This document shows, one piece after another, positions 7,959 to 15,281 of a DNA stretch of 45,294 nt. Origin of the DNA: Paraburkholderia polaris (GTDB lineage Bacteria > Pseudomonadota > Gammaproteobacteria > Burkholderiales > Burkholderiaceae); contig NZ_JABBGJ010000062.1 of assembly GCF_012927345.1 (NCBI RefSeq), forward strand, positions 1-45,294, in the 5' to 3' direction. How positions within the stretch are numbered: the first letter of the stretch is position 1; every line of letters starts with the position of its first letter. The notes beneath the pieces were generated by a model, which was not told the DNA's origin, made no database searches, and saw nothing but the letters and a program-made list of their open reading frames with translations. The position numbers and the translations under genes are program-made.

Positions 7959-8698
7959 GCCTCGATCTTGCACTGCCCCACGATGCCGCTGTTCCGGCTC
8001 CCACCGAAGAGCAAGCGAGCCGCTCACCGCTCGCCGTCTCGGTGCGTGGTCTGGAGCGCCGCTACGGCACCCGTGTCGTCATCGACGCGCTGGATCTCGA
8101 CATCCGCGAAGGTGAATTCGTCGCGCTGCTCGGCGAAAGCGGATGTGGAAAGACCACCCTGTTGCGCGCGCTGGCCGGGCTCGATCAACCCGACGCCGGC
8201 CAGATCCGCGCGCCCGAGCGCCCTTCCGTCGTCTTCCAGGAGCATCGGCTACTGCCGTGGGCGACGCTGTGGGAGAACGTCGCGCTCGGTCATGAGAAGA
8301 CGGTCGGTCGTGCCGGCGCGGCCCGTGCGTTGGCCGAAGTTGGACTTTCCGGCCGCGAAGACGACTGGCCACGCAACCTTTCCGGAGGTCAGGCGCAACG
8401 TGTGGCGTTAGCACGCGGCCTCGCCCGCGATCCCGCACTACTGCTGCTCGACGAACCGTTCGCGGCGCTCGACGCGCTCACGCGCATCAAGATGCACGGA
8501 CTCGTCAAGGAACTCGTCGCGCGCCATCACCCCGGCGTGCTGCTCGTGACGCATGACGTCGACGAGGCGCTCACGCTCGCCGACAGGATTCTCGTCATGC
8601 GTGCGGGGCGCATCGCGGCATCCTTCCAACCCAAAAACCACACGCCGCAGGCACTGCGGCCGATCCTGCTCGAAGAGCTCGGCGTTCAGTCCCACTGA
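7955..8698 (+). CDS. ABC transporter ATP-binding protein, SsuB/TauB family
   Basis: This is the 247-residue ATPase of the importer. I chose the GTG at 7955 because AAAGGAG sits eight bases upstream and the codon overlaps the permease stop (GTGA), a typical coupled arrangement; the open frame itself extends further upstream inside the permease gene. Walker A is GESGCGKTT at about 60-68, the Q-loop is VVFQEHRLLPW at about 92-102, the ABC signature is LSGGQ at 142-146, Walker B is LLLLDEP at about 162-168, and the H-loop is LLVTHDVDEAL. All nucleotide-binding residues are intact. The C-terminal tail is short, as in SsuB. Confidence 0.95.
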   Translation: MSLDLALPHDAAVPAPTEEQASRSPLAVSVRGLERRYGTRVVIDALDLDIREGEFVALLGESGCGKTTLLRALAGLDQPDAGQIRAPERPSVVFQEHRLLPWATLWENVALGHEKTVGRAGAARALAEVGLSGREDDWPRNLSGGQAQRVALARGLARDPALLLLDEPFAALDALTRIKMHGLVKELVARHHPGVLLVTHDVDEALTLADRILVMRAGRIAASFQPKNHTPQALRPILLEELGVQSH

Positions 8699-8732
8699 GC
8701 GCTTTCTGCATGACTCCAAGGACCTGACAAGA

Positions 8733-9737
8733 ATGAACGATTCTTCACTGAGCCGCCGCCAACTTTTGCTCGCGGCGGGTGGCCTGCTGGCCGGCGCCGC
8801 CGCCAGCAGCCTGTTTCCGGTTCGCGCAGCCGAGCCGCGCAAGTTGACACGCAACACCGATACGGTTCGCGTCGGCTGGGGCTACGGTAGTCTGCCTGAC
8901 ATTGCCAAACAGCGCGGCGTGTTCGAAAAGACGCTGGCTGCAAAGGGCATCAAGGTCGAATGGGTCGGGCCGTTCCCCAACCACGCGCCTTCGATTCAGG
9001 CGGTCGTCGGCGGCAGCGCCGATTTCGGCTTCTGGGGATCGACAACGCCGGCACTGGCCGCGATGCTGGCGGGCTCTCCCCTCGTCTTCAATGCGTTCGA
9101 TATCTATTCACCGCGCTCGACTGCGATCATCGTGAAGAAAACGAGCGGTATCAATTCGGTTGCCGATCTCGTGGGCCGCAAGGTCGCGATCAACCGGTCG
9201 GGATTGGGTGAATTCCTGCTGATTGCAGCGCTGGAAAAGCATCATATCGACCGCAGCAAGGTCGAGTTCGTCTATCTGAATCCGCCCGATGCCGCGCCGG
9301 CATTTGCGCAAGGCGTAGTCGACGCGTGGTCGATGTGGTCCCCGGCAGTGGACATTGCACGTCATGCCAACGACGCCAAGGACATTTTCAACGAAGGACG
9401 CGACCTCGATTTCCTGATCGATTACAGCTCGCTCGTGACGCGCCGGAAATTTACCGAAGAGAATTCCGAGCTGATTCGCGCAGTGATCGATGCGTACTAC
9501 GTCGAAGGCGCGTGGCAGTCGGCGCATGCCGCCGAATCCGAACTGCTCGTGCAGCAGGAAGCCAAATATCCGGATCAGGTGCGCGACTATCTGACGAGCC
9601 TCAAGCGCGTGAATCAGTTCCACGAACCCGACGACGCCGCATTCATCGCGCAGTTCCAACGCGCCGCGGACTGGCTCGCGGAACGCAAGATCGTCAAGTC
9701 GCGAATCAAGGTCGCGGATTACAGCGTCAAGGTTTGA
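8733..9737 (+). CDS. ABC transporter substrate-binding protein, SsuA/aliphatic sulfonate type
   Basis: This is a 334-residue periplasmic binding protein. The start ATG at 8733 gives a twin-arginine-like signal (SRRQLLLAAGGLLAGAAAS) ending near AxA at about residue 32. The mature protein shows the SsuA/NMT1 fold: VRVGWGYGSLPDIAKQRGVF, then GSADFGFWGSTTPALAAMLAG, then DLVGRKVAINRSGLGEFLL and VVDAWSMWSPAVDIA. The Tat-like signal suggests export in folded form. It sits after the ATPase gene and its TGA overlaps a possible ATG of the following monooxygenase. The order permease-ATPase-binding protein reverses the common ssuA-first order. Confidence 0.92.
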   Translation: MNDSSLSRRQLLLAAGGLLAGAAASSLFPVRAAEPRKLTRNTDTVRVGWGYGSLPDIAKQRGVFEKTLAAKGIKVEWVGPFPNHAPSIQAVVGGSADFGFWGSTTPALAAMLAGSPLVFNAFDIYSPRSTAIIVKKTSGINSVADLVGRKVAINRSGLGEFLLIAALEKHHIDRSKVEFVYLNPPDAAPAFAQGVVDAWSMWSPAVDIARHANDAKDIFNEGRDLDFLIDYSSLVTRRKFTEENSELIRAVIDAYYVEGAWQSAHAAESELLVQQEAKYPDQVRDYLTSLKRVNQFHEPDDAAFIAQFQRAADWLAERKIVKSRIKVADYSVKV

Positions 9738-9748
9738 TGGGAGACACG

Positions 9749-10963
9749 ATGGCAACCACGCTCGTCTCACCCTTGTCCGCGGCACTCGGCTTTGCCGATG
9801 CAATTACCCATATCGCGTCGACCGCGGCGGAGCGGGAACGCAATCACCGTTTGCCGCATGAGGAGATCGCGACGCTCAAGGCGCTCGGCTTCGGCGCGCT
9901 GCGCCTGCCGGCCAACGCCGGCGGGCAAGACGTATCGTTGAGCGAACTGTTTGTCGTCGCGCGCGACGTTGCGGCGGCGGATTCGAACATCGCTCACGCG
10001 TTTCGCAATCATCTGTGGCAAGTGGAAGCGGCGCTCAGACGCCGGGACCACCCGTTCCATGCGCACGTTCTCGATTTGACGGGACAAAAGAAAACCGTCG
10101 GCCTCAGTTTCACCGAGACCGACGCCGTCGCGGCCGGTGCGCGTCCGAGCAAGGTGCTGAGCCGGCTCGAATGGGACGAAGCGCGGCACGCGTATATCGG
10201 CTCAGGCGAAAAGGTCTACGCGACCGGCAACCTCTACAACGACGCGTTCGTTGGCCTCGCGGTAGAAAGCCGCGAAGGCAGGACCGTGCAATACGTGCTC
10301 GACCGGGGCCAAGGCGTGAGCAGCGATGACGACTGGCAAGGATTCGGTCAGCGCCTCACAGGCTCAGGCACGGCGAAGTTCGATGCCGTGACCGTGCCCG
10401 CGACTCACGTCTATCCACCAGACTCGCCGCGCACTGACGACGCTGCGCCTTGGGGATACACCTTTCACCAGGTCTATCTGACCAACTGCATCACAGGTAT
10501 CGTGCGGCGGGTCGCGTTGGATGCCGTCGAGGTTCTGCGCGCACGCGGGCGCAACTTCTATCACGGCGACGCCGCGCATCCCACCGACGAGCCGGTATTA
10601 CAAACGCTGCTTGGCCGGATTCGGGCGTATGCAGCCAGCGTCGAGGCAACCGCCGATCGCGCGGTGGCAGCGCTCCAGCATGCCTGGGATAGCTACGGAA
10701 CAGCCAACGAATATGACACCACACTGGCCGCAACGCTCTCAGCGGCGGAAGCCAAGGTGGTGATCGATGATCTCGCGCCAAAGATTGCCAGTTGGCTGAT
10801 CGACCTTGGGTCGGGCTCGGTCGTGTCTCGCGTGGGTGCTCTGGACCGACATTGGCGCAACATCAAGGTGATTGCTTCGCACAATCCGCGCCTGTACAAG
10901 GAACGGCTACTCGGGCAGAACCTGCTGACCGGCCAGCTTCCGCCGACCGGCGCGTTCTTCTGA
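9749..10963 (+). CDS. DszC/SfnC-like flavin-dependent monooxygenase (acyl-CoA dehydrogenase fold)
   Basis: This is a 404-residue protein of the acyl-CoA dehydrogenase superfamily, in the branch of FMNH2-using monooxygenases such as DszC and SfnC that attack organosulfur compounds. Typical segments are HRLPHEEIATLKALGFGALR, then VARDVAAADSNIAHAFRNH, TVGLSFTETDAVAAG in the flavin region, GSGEKVYATGNLYNDAF, and the C-terminal VSRVGALDRHWRNIKVIASH. The latter RHWRN...SH replaces the CoA-enzyme catalytic loop, which argues against true acyl-CoA dehydrogenase activity. The ATG at 9749 has GGGAG upstream; an in-frame ATG at 9737 overlapping the previous stop is an alternative. It is likely coupled to the importer genes, with the flavin reductase supplied from elsewhere. 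The exact substrate is unknown. Confidence 0.85.
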   Translation: MATTLVSPLSAALGFADAITHIASTAAERERNHRLPHEEIATLKALGFGALRLPANAGGQDVSLSELFVVARDVAAADSNIAHAFRNHLWQVEAALRRRDHPFHAHVLDLTGQKKTVGLSFTETDAVAAGARPSKVLSRLEWDEARHAYIGSGEKVYATGNLYNDAFVGLAVESREGRTVQYVLDRGQGVSSDDDWQGFGQRLTGSGTAKFDAVTVPATHVYPPDSPRTDDAAPWGYTFHQVYLTNCITGIVRRVALDAVEVLRARGRNFYHGDAAHPTDEPVLQTLLGRIRAYAASVEATADRAVAALQHAWDSYGTANEYDTTLAATLSAAEAKVVIDDLAPKIASWLIDLGSGSVVSRVGALDRHWRNIKVIASHNPRLYKERLLGQNLLTGQLPPTGAFF

Positions 10964-11082
10964 TCGCACACCACTGATGGCTGCCACCCTGCCCTGCTCG
11001 AGGCTACCGATGAGCGGCGTGTCGGGATGCCTTCGGGCCGGGGTGACCTGCAGCTTCCGCTCAACCAGATAGAAGCCCATTT

Positions 11083-12180
11083 CTACAGTCGCTTCGGCGG
11101 CATTGAATCCATCGAGAGTTCGGCTATTAGTCCTTTCAACCCGGCGCTGCATCTGGCGAGCTGAGCTAATTCGACATACTCGTCCTTAGCTGCAACCAGG
11201 TGCGATTGACCCGGCCCCCAAGCCAGGCTCACATGCTCGTCGCTGGAATCGTAGAAGTCGGACATTTCTACGCTGCGCATACCGTTTGCTGATTCACCGA
11301 GCACCTTCGTCAACACGTCGAATGCTTGCGCACCGTCCTGACAACGGATGTTCTCTGCGGATGAGATAACGCCGCTAGGGACGGTGCGAGTACTTTCTGG
11401 GCGAATATCTGGACCTGGGGCTTTGCAACTGCCATCGTTCTGACTGTTTGCCTTGCTATGCCTGCACCCGAATTCGAGCGGATTGTCTTGCCGAGCGGAT
11501 AAACGAGTAAGTGCGCGAAACGTTGCCGCCCTGGATGCGGCATCCATGCCTGGCTGTTTTCGATTAGAGGCAGCGGTTTGTCTGACGCTCGGAGCAGCCT
11601 GCTTCCACATCTGGCCTCTCACGATCTGCATATTCGTAGGACGCCCAGATATCCACGCAACCGGATGCACATCCTCGGCGAACTCTGAAATGGCATCGTC
11701 AACTCCGGATGCCTGGCTGCCAGTGGTTCGAGGGCTGTAATAGAGCGCAATATGTATCGGGCACGACAACGTTGCGGAAATCATGACGGGCACGAGCCCC
11801 AATAGCAGGCCGACGAACCCCTTCATACTGCAGGCCCCTCTGCCATAGAGACGGCCGTTTTGTTCCAATGGACGGAATGGATTCGAATTCCAGGCCTGCC
11901 CAACTACCGAGGCGACGTCGCAATTGGCGGTAAATATAATGCCGCCGCGGGTATCTCCAGCCGCATCTGGAACACTGGCGAATAGAATCCCGGCGCTCGT
12001 CAGCGACCTCGTAGCGGTCTTGACGGCCAACCCTCTTGCAGACAAAAAATCCTTCACTGTCCCGACGAGGGCGAGGTTGCCACTGTAGGTCGTCGTATCG
12101 ATGCGGATCAGTTTCTCAACCCAGTCCAGCGAATCAACCTCTGCGCGCACTGGGGACGATGCAATGTCGGCTATTTGCAT
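11083..12180 (-). CDS. Degenerate M20-family deacetylase paralogue without metal ligands
   Basis: This intact 365-codon frame aligns end to end with the M20 enzyme at 13805-15013. Matching segments are WVEKLIRIDTTTYSGNLALV (versus WVNTLMRMDTTSRNSNLGLI), AWNSNPFRPLEQNGRLYGRG, and DEYVELAQLARC near the C-terminus. Every catalytic feature has changed: GHTDVV has become ANCDVA, the CDMKG aspartate is Ser (CSMKG), the DEEIG glutamates are gone, GEPSS reads GRPTN, and the C-terminal QAHKANE histidine is Ala. The dimer-domain KGHAAHSS is also lost, and the protein is about 37 residues shorter. It cannot be a working di-zinc hydrolase. Yet no stop or frameshift is seen. It is either a pseudoenzyme or a gene decaying by substitution. 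Only a weak ribosome site precedes the ATG at 12180. Confidence 0.7.
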   Translation of the reverse strand: MQIADIASSPVRAEVDSLDWVEKLIRIDTTTYSGNLALVGTVKDFLSARGLAVKTATRSLTSAGILFASVPDAAGDTRGGIIFTANCDVASVVGQAWNSNPFRPLEQNGRLYGRGACSMKGFVGLLLGLVPVMISATLSCPIHIALYYSPRTTGSQASGVDDAISEFAEDVHPVAWISGRPTNMQIVRGQMWKQAAPSVRQTAASNRKQPGMDAASRAATFRALTRLSARQDNPLEFGCRHSKANSQNDGSCKAPGPDIRPESTRTVPSGVISSAENIRCQDGAQAFDVLTKVLGESANGMRSVEMSDFYDSSDEHVSLAWGPGQSHLVAAKDEYVELAQLARCSAGLKGLIAELSMDSMPPKRL

Positions 12181-12256
12181 GTGTTACCTGAGGGCTCGGC
12201 TGGTAAGAAACGACAGAACTCCCCGACCGCTAGCGCGCTTGACGCCGCCGTCGGAG

Positions 12257-12288
12257 CGTTCCCGGCTGCTCATAAGCAGCCGGGAACG
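12257..12288 (-). terminator. Perfect 14-bp hairpin after the Liv-type binding protein gene
   Basis: CGTTCCCGGCTGCT (12257-12270) pairs perfectly with 12275-12288 around a four-base loop CATA. It lies 17 bp beyond the stop of the binding-protein gene. There is no long U-tract on either strand, so it may stabilise the 3' end or act as a weak intrinsic terminator. It separates that gene from the degenerate M20 gene. Confidence 0.6.
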
Positions 12289-12304
12289 CAACGGACCTCT
12301 TGAG

Positions 12305-13450
12305 TTAGTGCTGCACGCCCAGGCTGTCCCGTTTGCCGTCACCGTATGTGTACAAAGTGAGTGTCGCGTCTTTCACGTCGCCCTTCGAATCAAACCGGGT
12401 TTCACCGATGACGCCCTTGTAGTCGGTCTTCTTGAGATAGGGCAGATACTTTGCTGGGTCCGAGGAATTGGCGCGTTTCATTGCATCGACCAGAATCATG
12501 ACTGCGTCATATGCGTACGGCGCGTAGATGACCACATCCTGCCCATTCTTCTGTTTGAACCGTTCTTTGAACTTGTCCATCCCTGCCTGATATTCGGGAG
12601 TGATGCCGCCAGCTTCCGCACAAACGACTTTTCTGCTTTGCAGCGAAGTACCCGCAAGCGCCGGAAGTTCTCCCGTGCAAATACCGTCCCCGCCCATGAA
12701 CTTGGATGCCATGTTCAGTTGCTGCATCTGTTTCAACATTGGGCCACCTTGCGCATCCATGCCGCCGTAAAAAACAACGTCGGGCGCGTCTGCTTTGACC
12801 GCCGTCAAGACGCCTCTGAAATCCGTTGCCTTATCGGTCGTAAATTGACGGGTTGTGAGCTTTGCGCCTGCGGCTGTTGCGGCCGCCAGAAACTCATCCG
12901 CGATACCCTGACCATAGGCGGTTCGGTCGTCGATAACTGCAAATGTTTTGACATTGAGCTGCTGGACAGCGTATTTGCCGAGCACCGAGCCAAGTTGAGA
13001 GTCGTTCGCGACCAGGCGGAATGCCGTGTCGAACCCTTGCTGGGTGTACTTGGGGTTGGTGGAGGATTGCGTGATTTCGGGGATGTGCGCGTCGTAATAG
13101 ATTTTCGACGCGGGAATCGTTGCGCCCGAGTTGAAGTGGCCGACGACCCCTTTTACCCCGGCGTCAACGAGCCGCTGAGCGACCTGAGTTGCCTGTCGTG
13201 GGTCGCCCGCATCGTCTTCAACCTGAAGCGAGATTTTGGCTTTGTGCCCATCGATGATTGGCGGGTTCGCGTTGATGTCGTCAACGGCCATCTTTGCGCC
13301 GAGCTCGACGTCCTTTCCCAGATTGGCATTTTGTCCCGTGAGCGGGCCTGCAAAGCCAAGCTTGATGGCGTCGTCCTGAGCGTATGAGTGAGCCGATACA
13401 AGCGCGAGAACCGCGCTGCTGACCGCGATGACTGATTGCGAAAGCTTCAT
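12305..13450 (-). CDS. Branched-chain amino acid-type ABC substrate-binding protein (LivK/LivJ family), orphan
   Basis: This is a 381-residue periplasmic protein with a Sec signal (MKLSQSVIAVSSAVLALVSA, cleavage near SYAQD). It has the Peripla_BP_6 fold: IKLGFAGPLTGQNANLGKDV, then VVGHFNSGATIPASKIYYDA, AVIDDRTAYGQGIADEF and VFYGGMDAQGGPMLKQM. The start ATG at 13450 has AAGGAG at good spacing. No LivH, LivM, LivG or LivF gene is in the window, so it must use a transporter encoded elsewhere, or act as a sensor. It is transcribed in the same direction as the M20 deacetylase but with a 354-bp gap carrying its own regulatory sequence, so separate expression is likely. The ligand is probably an amino-acid derivative. 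Confidence 0.93.
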   Translation of the reverse strand: MKLSQSVIAVSSAVLALVSAHSYAQDDAIKLGFAGPLTGQNANLGKDVELGAKMAVDDINANPPIIDGHKAKISLQVEDDAGDPRQATQVAQRLVDAGVKGVVGHFNSGATIPASKIYYDAHIPEITQSSTNPKYTQQGFDTAFRLVANDSQLGSVLGKYAVQQLNVKTFAVIDDRTAYGQGIADEFLAAATAAGAKLTTRQFTTDKATDFRGVLTAVKADAPDVVFYGGMDAQGGPMLKQMQQLNMASKFMGGDGICTGELPALAGTSLQSRKVVCAEAGGITPEYQAGMDKFKERFKQKNGQDVVIYAPYAYDAVMILVDAMKRANSSDPAKYLPYLKKTDYKGVIGETRFDSKGDVKDATLTLYTYGDGKRDSLGVQH

Positions 13451-13804
13451 GGTCTTCTCCTTACCGAATTATTTAACTATGGCTATAACTTTATTTGCAC
13501 TGCAAAATACACTCAGTCGACCGCAATATCTATCGTTCACGTGAACTACGGTTCAGGCTGGTTCTACGCGTGATGCTGCACCGTGTGAATCTGGAGTCCC
13601 GGCTCAGGCCGCCGGTCGACACCCATGCCGTCAAGTGCGAGACAAGTATCTGCCGGACAAAAATCTGCACCCATCACATCGAAGCCATAAACTTGTTCTA
13701 ATTAACAGAACGCCGGTGGTACCAGGTCGAAGCCGACCTCGCGCAAGGGAACGAGTCGCACACTGGTTAGACAGAAGAACGCGCAGTGCACAGCCCCTTC
13801 GCCT
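13451..13804. promoter_or_regulatory. Regulatory intergenic region with a GTTCACGTGAAC palindrome
   Basis: This 354-bp gene-free stretch is clearly richer in A+T than its surroundings near 13465-13510, as expected of the promoter of the binding-protein gene (minus strand). A perfect 12-bp palindrome GTTCACGTGAAC lies at 13535-13546, followed by another GTTCA at 13551-13555. It is a candidate operator. No -35/-10 pair stands out clearly. Confidence 0.45.
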
Positions 13805-15013
13805 TTAGAGCGAATTCCCCGACAGACTCACGATGAGCTTCCGCAAGAAACTCTCGCAAGCGGCGAGCTGATGCAGCTCCACGAATTCGTTAGCCTTGTG
13901 TGCCTGTTCGATGTTTCCGGGGCCACAAACAATGCTTGGGATCCCTGCGCTCTGGAACAGCCCCGCCTCAGTTGCATAAGCGACCTTGCGCGTATCGGTG
14001 TCTCGCCGCAACGCCCGCACAAGTCCATTGATGGCAGCCTGTTCGGCGACATCGAGCGCAGGTGCAGTAGAGATGGTCTCGAAAGTGATGTCCGCCTCCT
14101 CGCGAGTCAGCCGCATTCTGGGAACCAGCTGGCGCTCTGCGAATTCTCGAATTTCGTCGTAAATACCGCTTACATTGATACCCGGCAGGTTGCGGAATTC
14201 GAATTCAAATTCACAATTGGCCGGTACCGTGTTCACGGCGATGCCGCCGCGAATTGTGCCCGTCTGAGCGGTGGTAAACGGTACGTCGAATGCGTTGTCG
14301 AATGGCCCCTTCACTTTGAACCGTTCTGCGAGGTCCTGAATGTGACAAATCAGACGAGCAGCGTATTCAATCGCATTGACGCCCCGGGGTGTCAGCGATG
14401 AGTGCGCGGCATGGCCCTTCACGCAGCACCGGTAGGCATTAATGCCCTTGTGAGCGACAACAACACGCATGCTGCTTGGCTCGCCGACAATACATCCGTC
14501 GAGCCTGACGCCACGCTTTTTGAGGTCCGCCAGCATCACGGGCGCACCGGCACAGCCGATCTCTTCGTCGTAGGACAGTGCGAAGTGCAGCGGATTCGTT
14601 AGCGATGCCTGTCGCATCTGCGGCACCAATCCGAGTGCTATTCCGATAAAGCCCTTCATGTCACAAGAGCCACGGCCGAACAACTTTCCGTCTTTGACCA
14701 AGGGCGAGAATGGATCCGAATTCCATTGCTGACCGTCGACAGGCACCACATCTGTGTGTCCTGAAAGGACGACGCCGCCATTTGTCTCCCCTGCAGCGCT
14801 CGGAACCGTAGCGAACAGATTTGCTTTCTTGCCGCTCGGGTCATACGTCAATGTCGTGACAAGACCATTCGCATAGCAGTAATCGCGTACGGTTTCGATA
14901 AGACCGAGATTGGAGTTTCGGCTGGTGGTATCCATCCGCATCAACGTATTGACCCATTCAAGGCCCGAGTGCGAGATTTCAGATGCCGGACTTGTCTGTA
15001 CGGTTGATTCCAT
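13805..15013 (-). CDS. M20-family deacetylase, acetylornithine deacetylase (ArgE)-like
   Basis: This 402-residue di-zinc amidohydrolase probably removes an acetyl (or other acyl) group from an amino acid derivative. The metal ligands and catalytic residues are all visible: GHTDVVPVD at about residue 85, GRGSCDMKGF at about 115, the catalytic DEEIGCAGA, GEPSSMRVV, and the C-terminal IEQAHKANEFVEL. The dimerisation domain histidine is in KGHAAHSSLTPRG. It resembles ArgE in length and motifs, but it lies in a catabolic cluster rather than with arginine biosynthesis genes. The neighbours are a DUF3100 membrane protein, an aldehyde dehydrogenase and a hydroxyacid dehydrogenase upstream, so a catabolic N-acetylated substrate is likely. 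A 268-bp gap separates it from the DUF3100 gene; nothing else is seen there. Confidence 0.92.
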   Translation of the reverse strand: MESTVQTSPASEISHSGLEWVNTLMRMDTTSRNSNLGLIETVRDYCYANGLVTTLTYDPSGKKANLFATVPSAAGETNGGVVLSGHTDVVPVDGQQWNSDPFSPLVKDGKLFGRGSCDMKGFIGIALGLVPQMRQASLTNPLHFALSYDEEIGCAGAPVMLADLKKRGVRLDGCIVGEPSSMRVVVAHKGINAYRCCVKGHAAHSSLTPRGVNAIEYAARLICHIQDLAERFKVKGPFDNAFDVPFTTAQTGTIRGGIAVNTVPANCEFEFEFRNLPGINVSGIYDEIREFAERQLVPRMRLTREEADITFETISTAPALDVAEQAAINGLVRALRRDTDTRKVAYATEAGLFQSAGIPSIVCGPGNIEQAHKANEFVELHQLAACESFLRKLIVSLSGNSL

Positions 15014-15281
15014 GCTGATGTCCCTCGAAAAAAACGACTGCGTCCACTTCCTTTAGCGGATTAGTCGTTGACTTGACCGCAAAGGTCGCGCGGTACGCTA
15101 CGCGCAGTCGAGTAGTTGGATGGCGGATGTCATGGCCATCGGTGCTTATGGATTACAGGACAACGGCCCGGGAGTTTTGCGAGGCAGGATGCACTCGACG
15201 TACATGAACGGACATCGCAGGGAAAGCGAGCCATTTCGGTCGAGGCCAGAATGGCTCACGTCAACGGTAGTGGCCGATTGA

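Noticed and set aside
8733..9737. The long open frame starting at 8553 for the SsuA gene.
   Set aside because: It begins inside the ATPase gene; the ATG at 8733 gives a proper export signal.
10975..11165. Plus-strand open stretch with coding-like wording (reads ATDERRVGMPSGRGDLQLPLN and continues to a stop at about 11164).
   Set aside because: It has no start signal, overlaps the 3' end of the degenerate M20 gene on the other strand, and matches no family I know. It may be the relic of another gene, but the evidence is too weak to annotate.
12305..13450. A complete Liv transporter in this locus.
   Set aside because: Only the binding protein is present; no permease or ATPase gene of the Liv type occurs anywhere in the window.
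13805..15013. Assigning this gene as biosynthetic argE.
   Set aside because: The motifs fit ArgE, but the operon is catabolic and most Burkholderia use another route for arginine synthesis, so only a family-level call is made.
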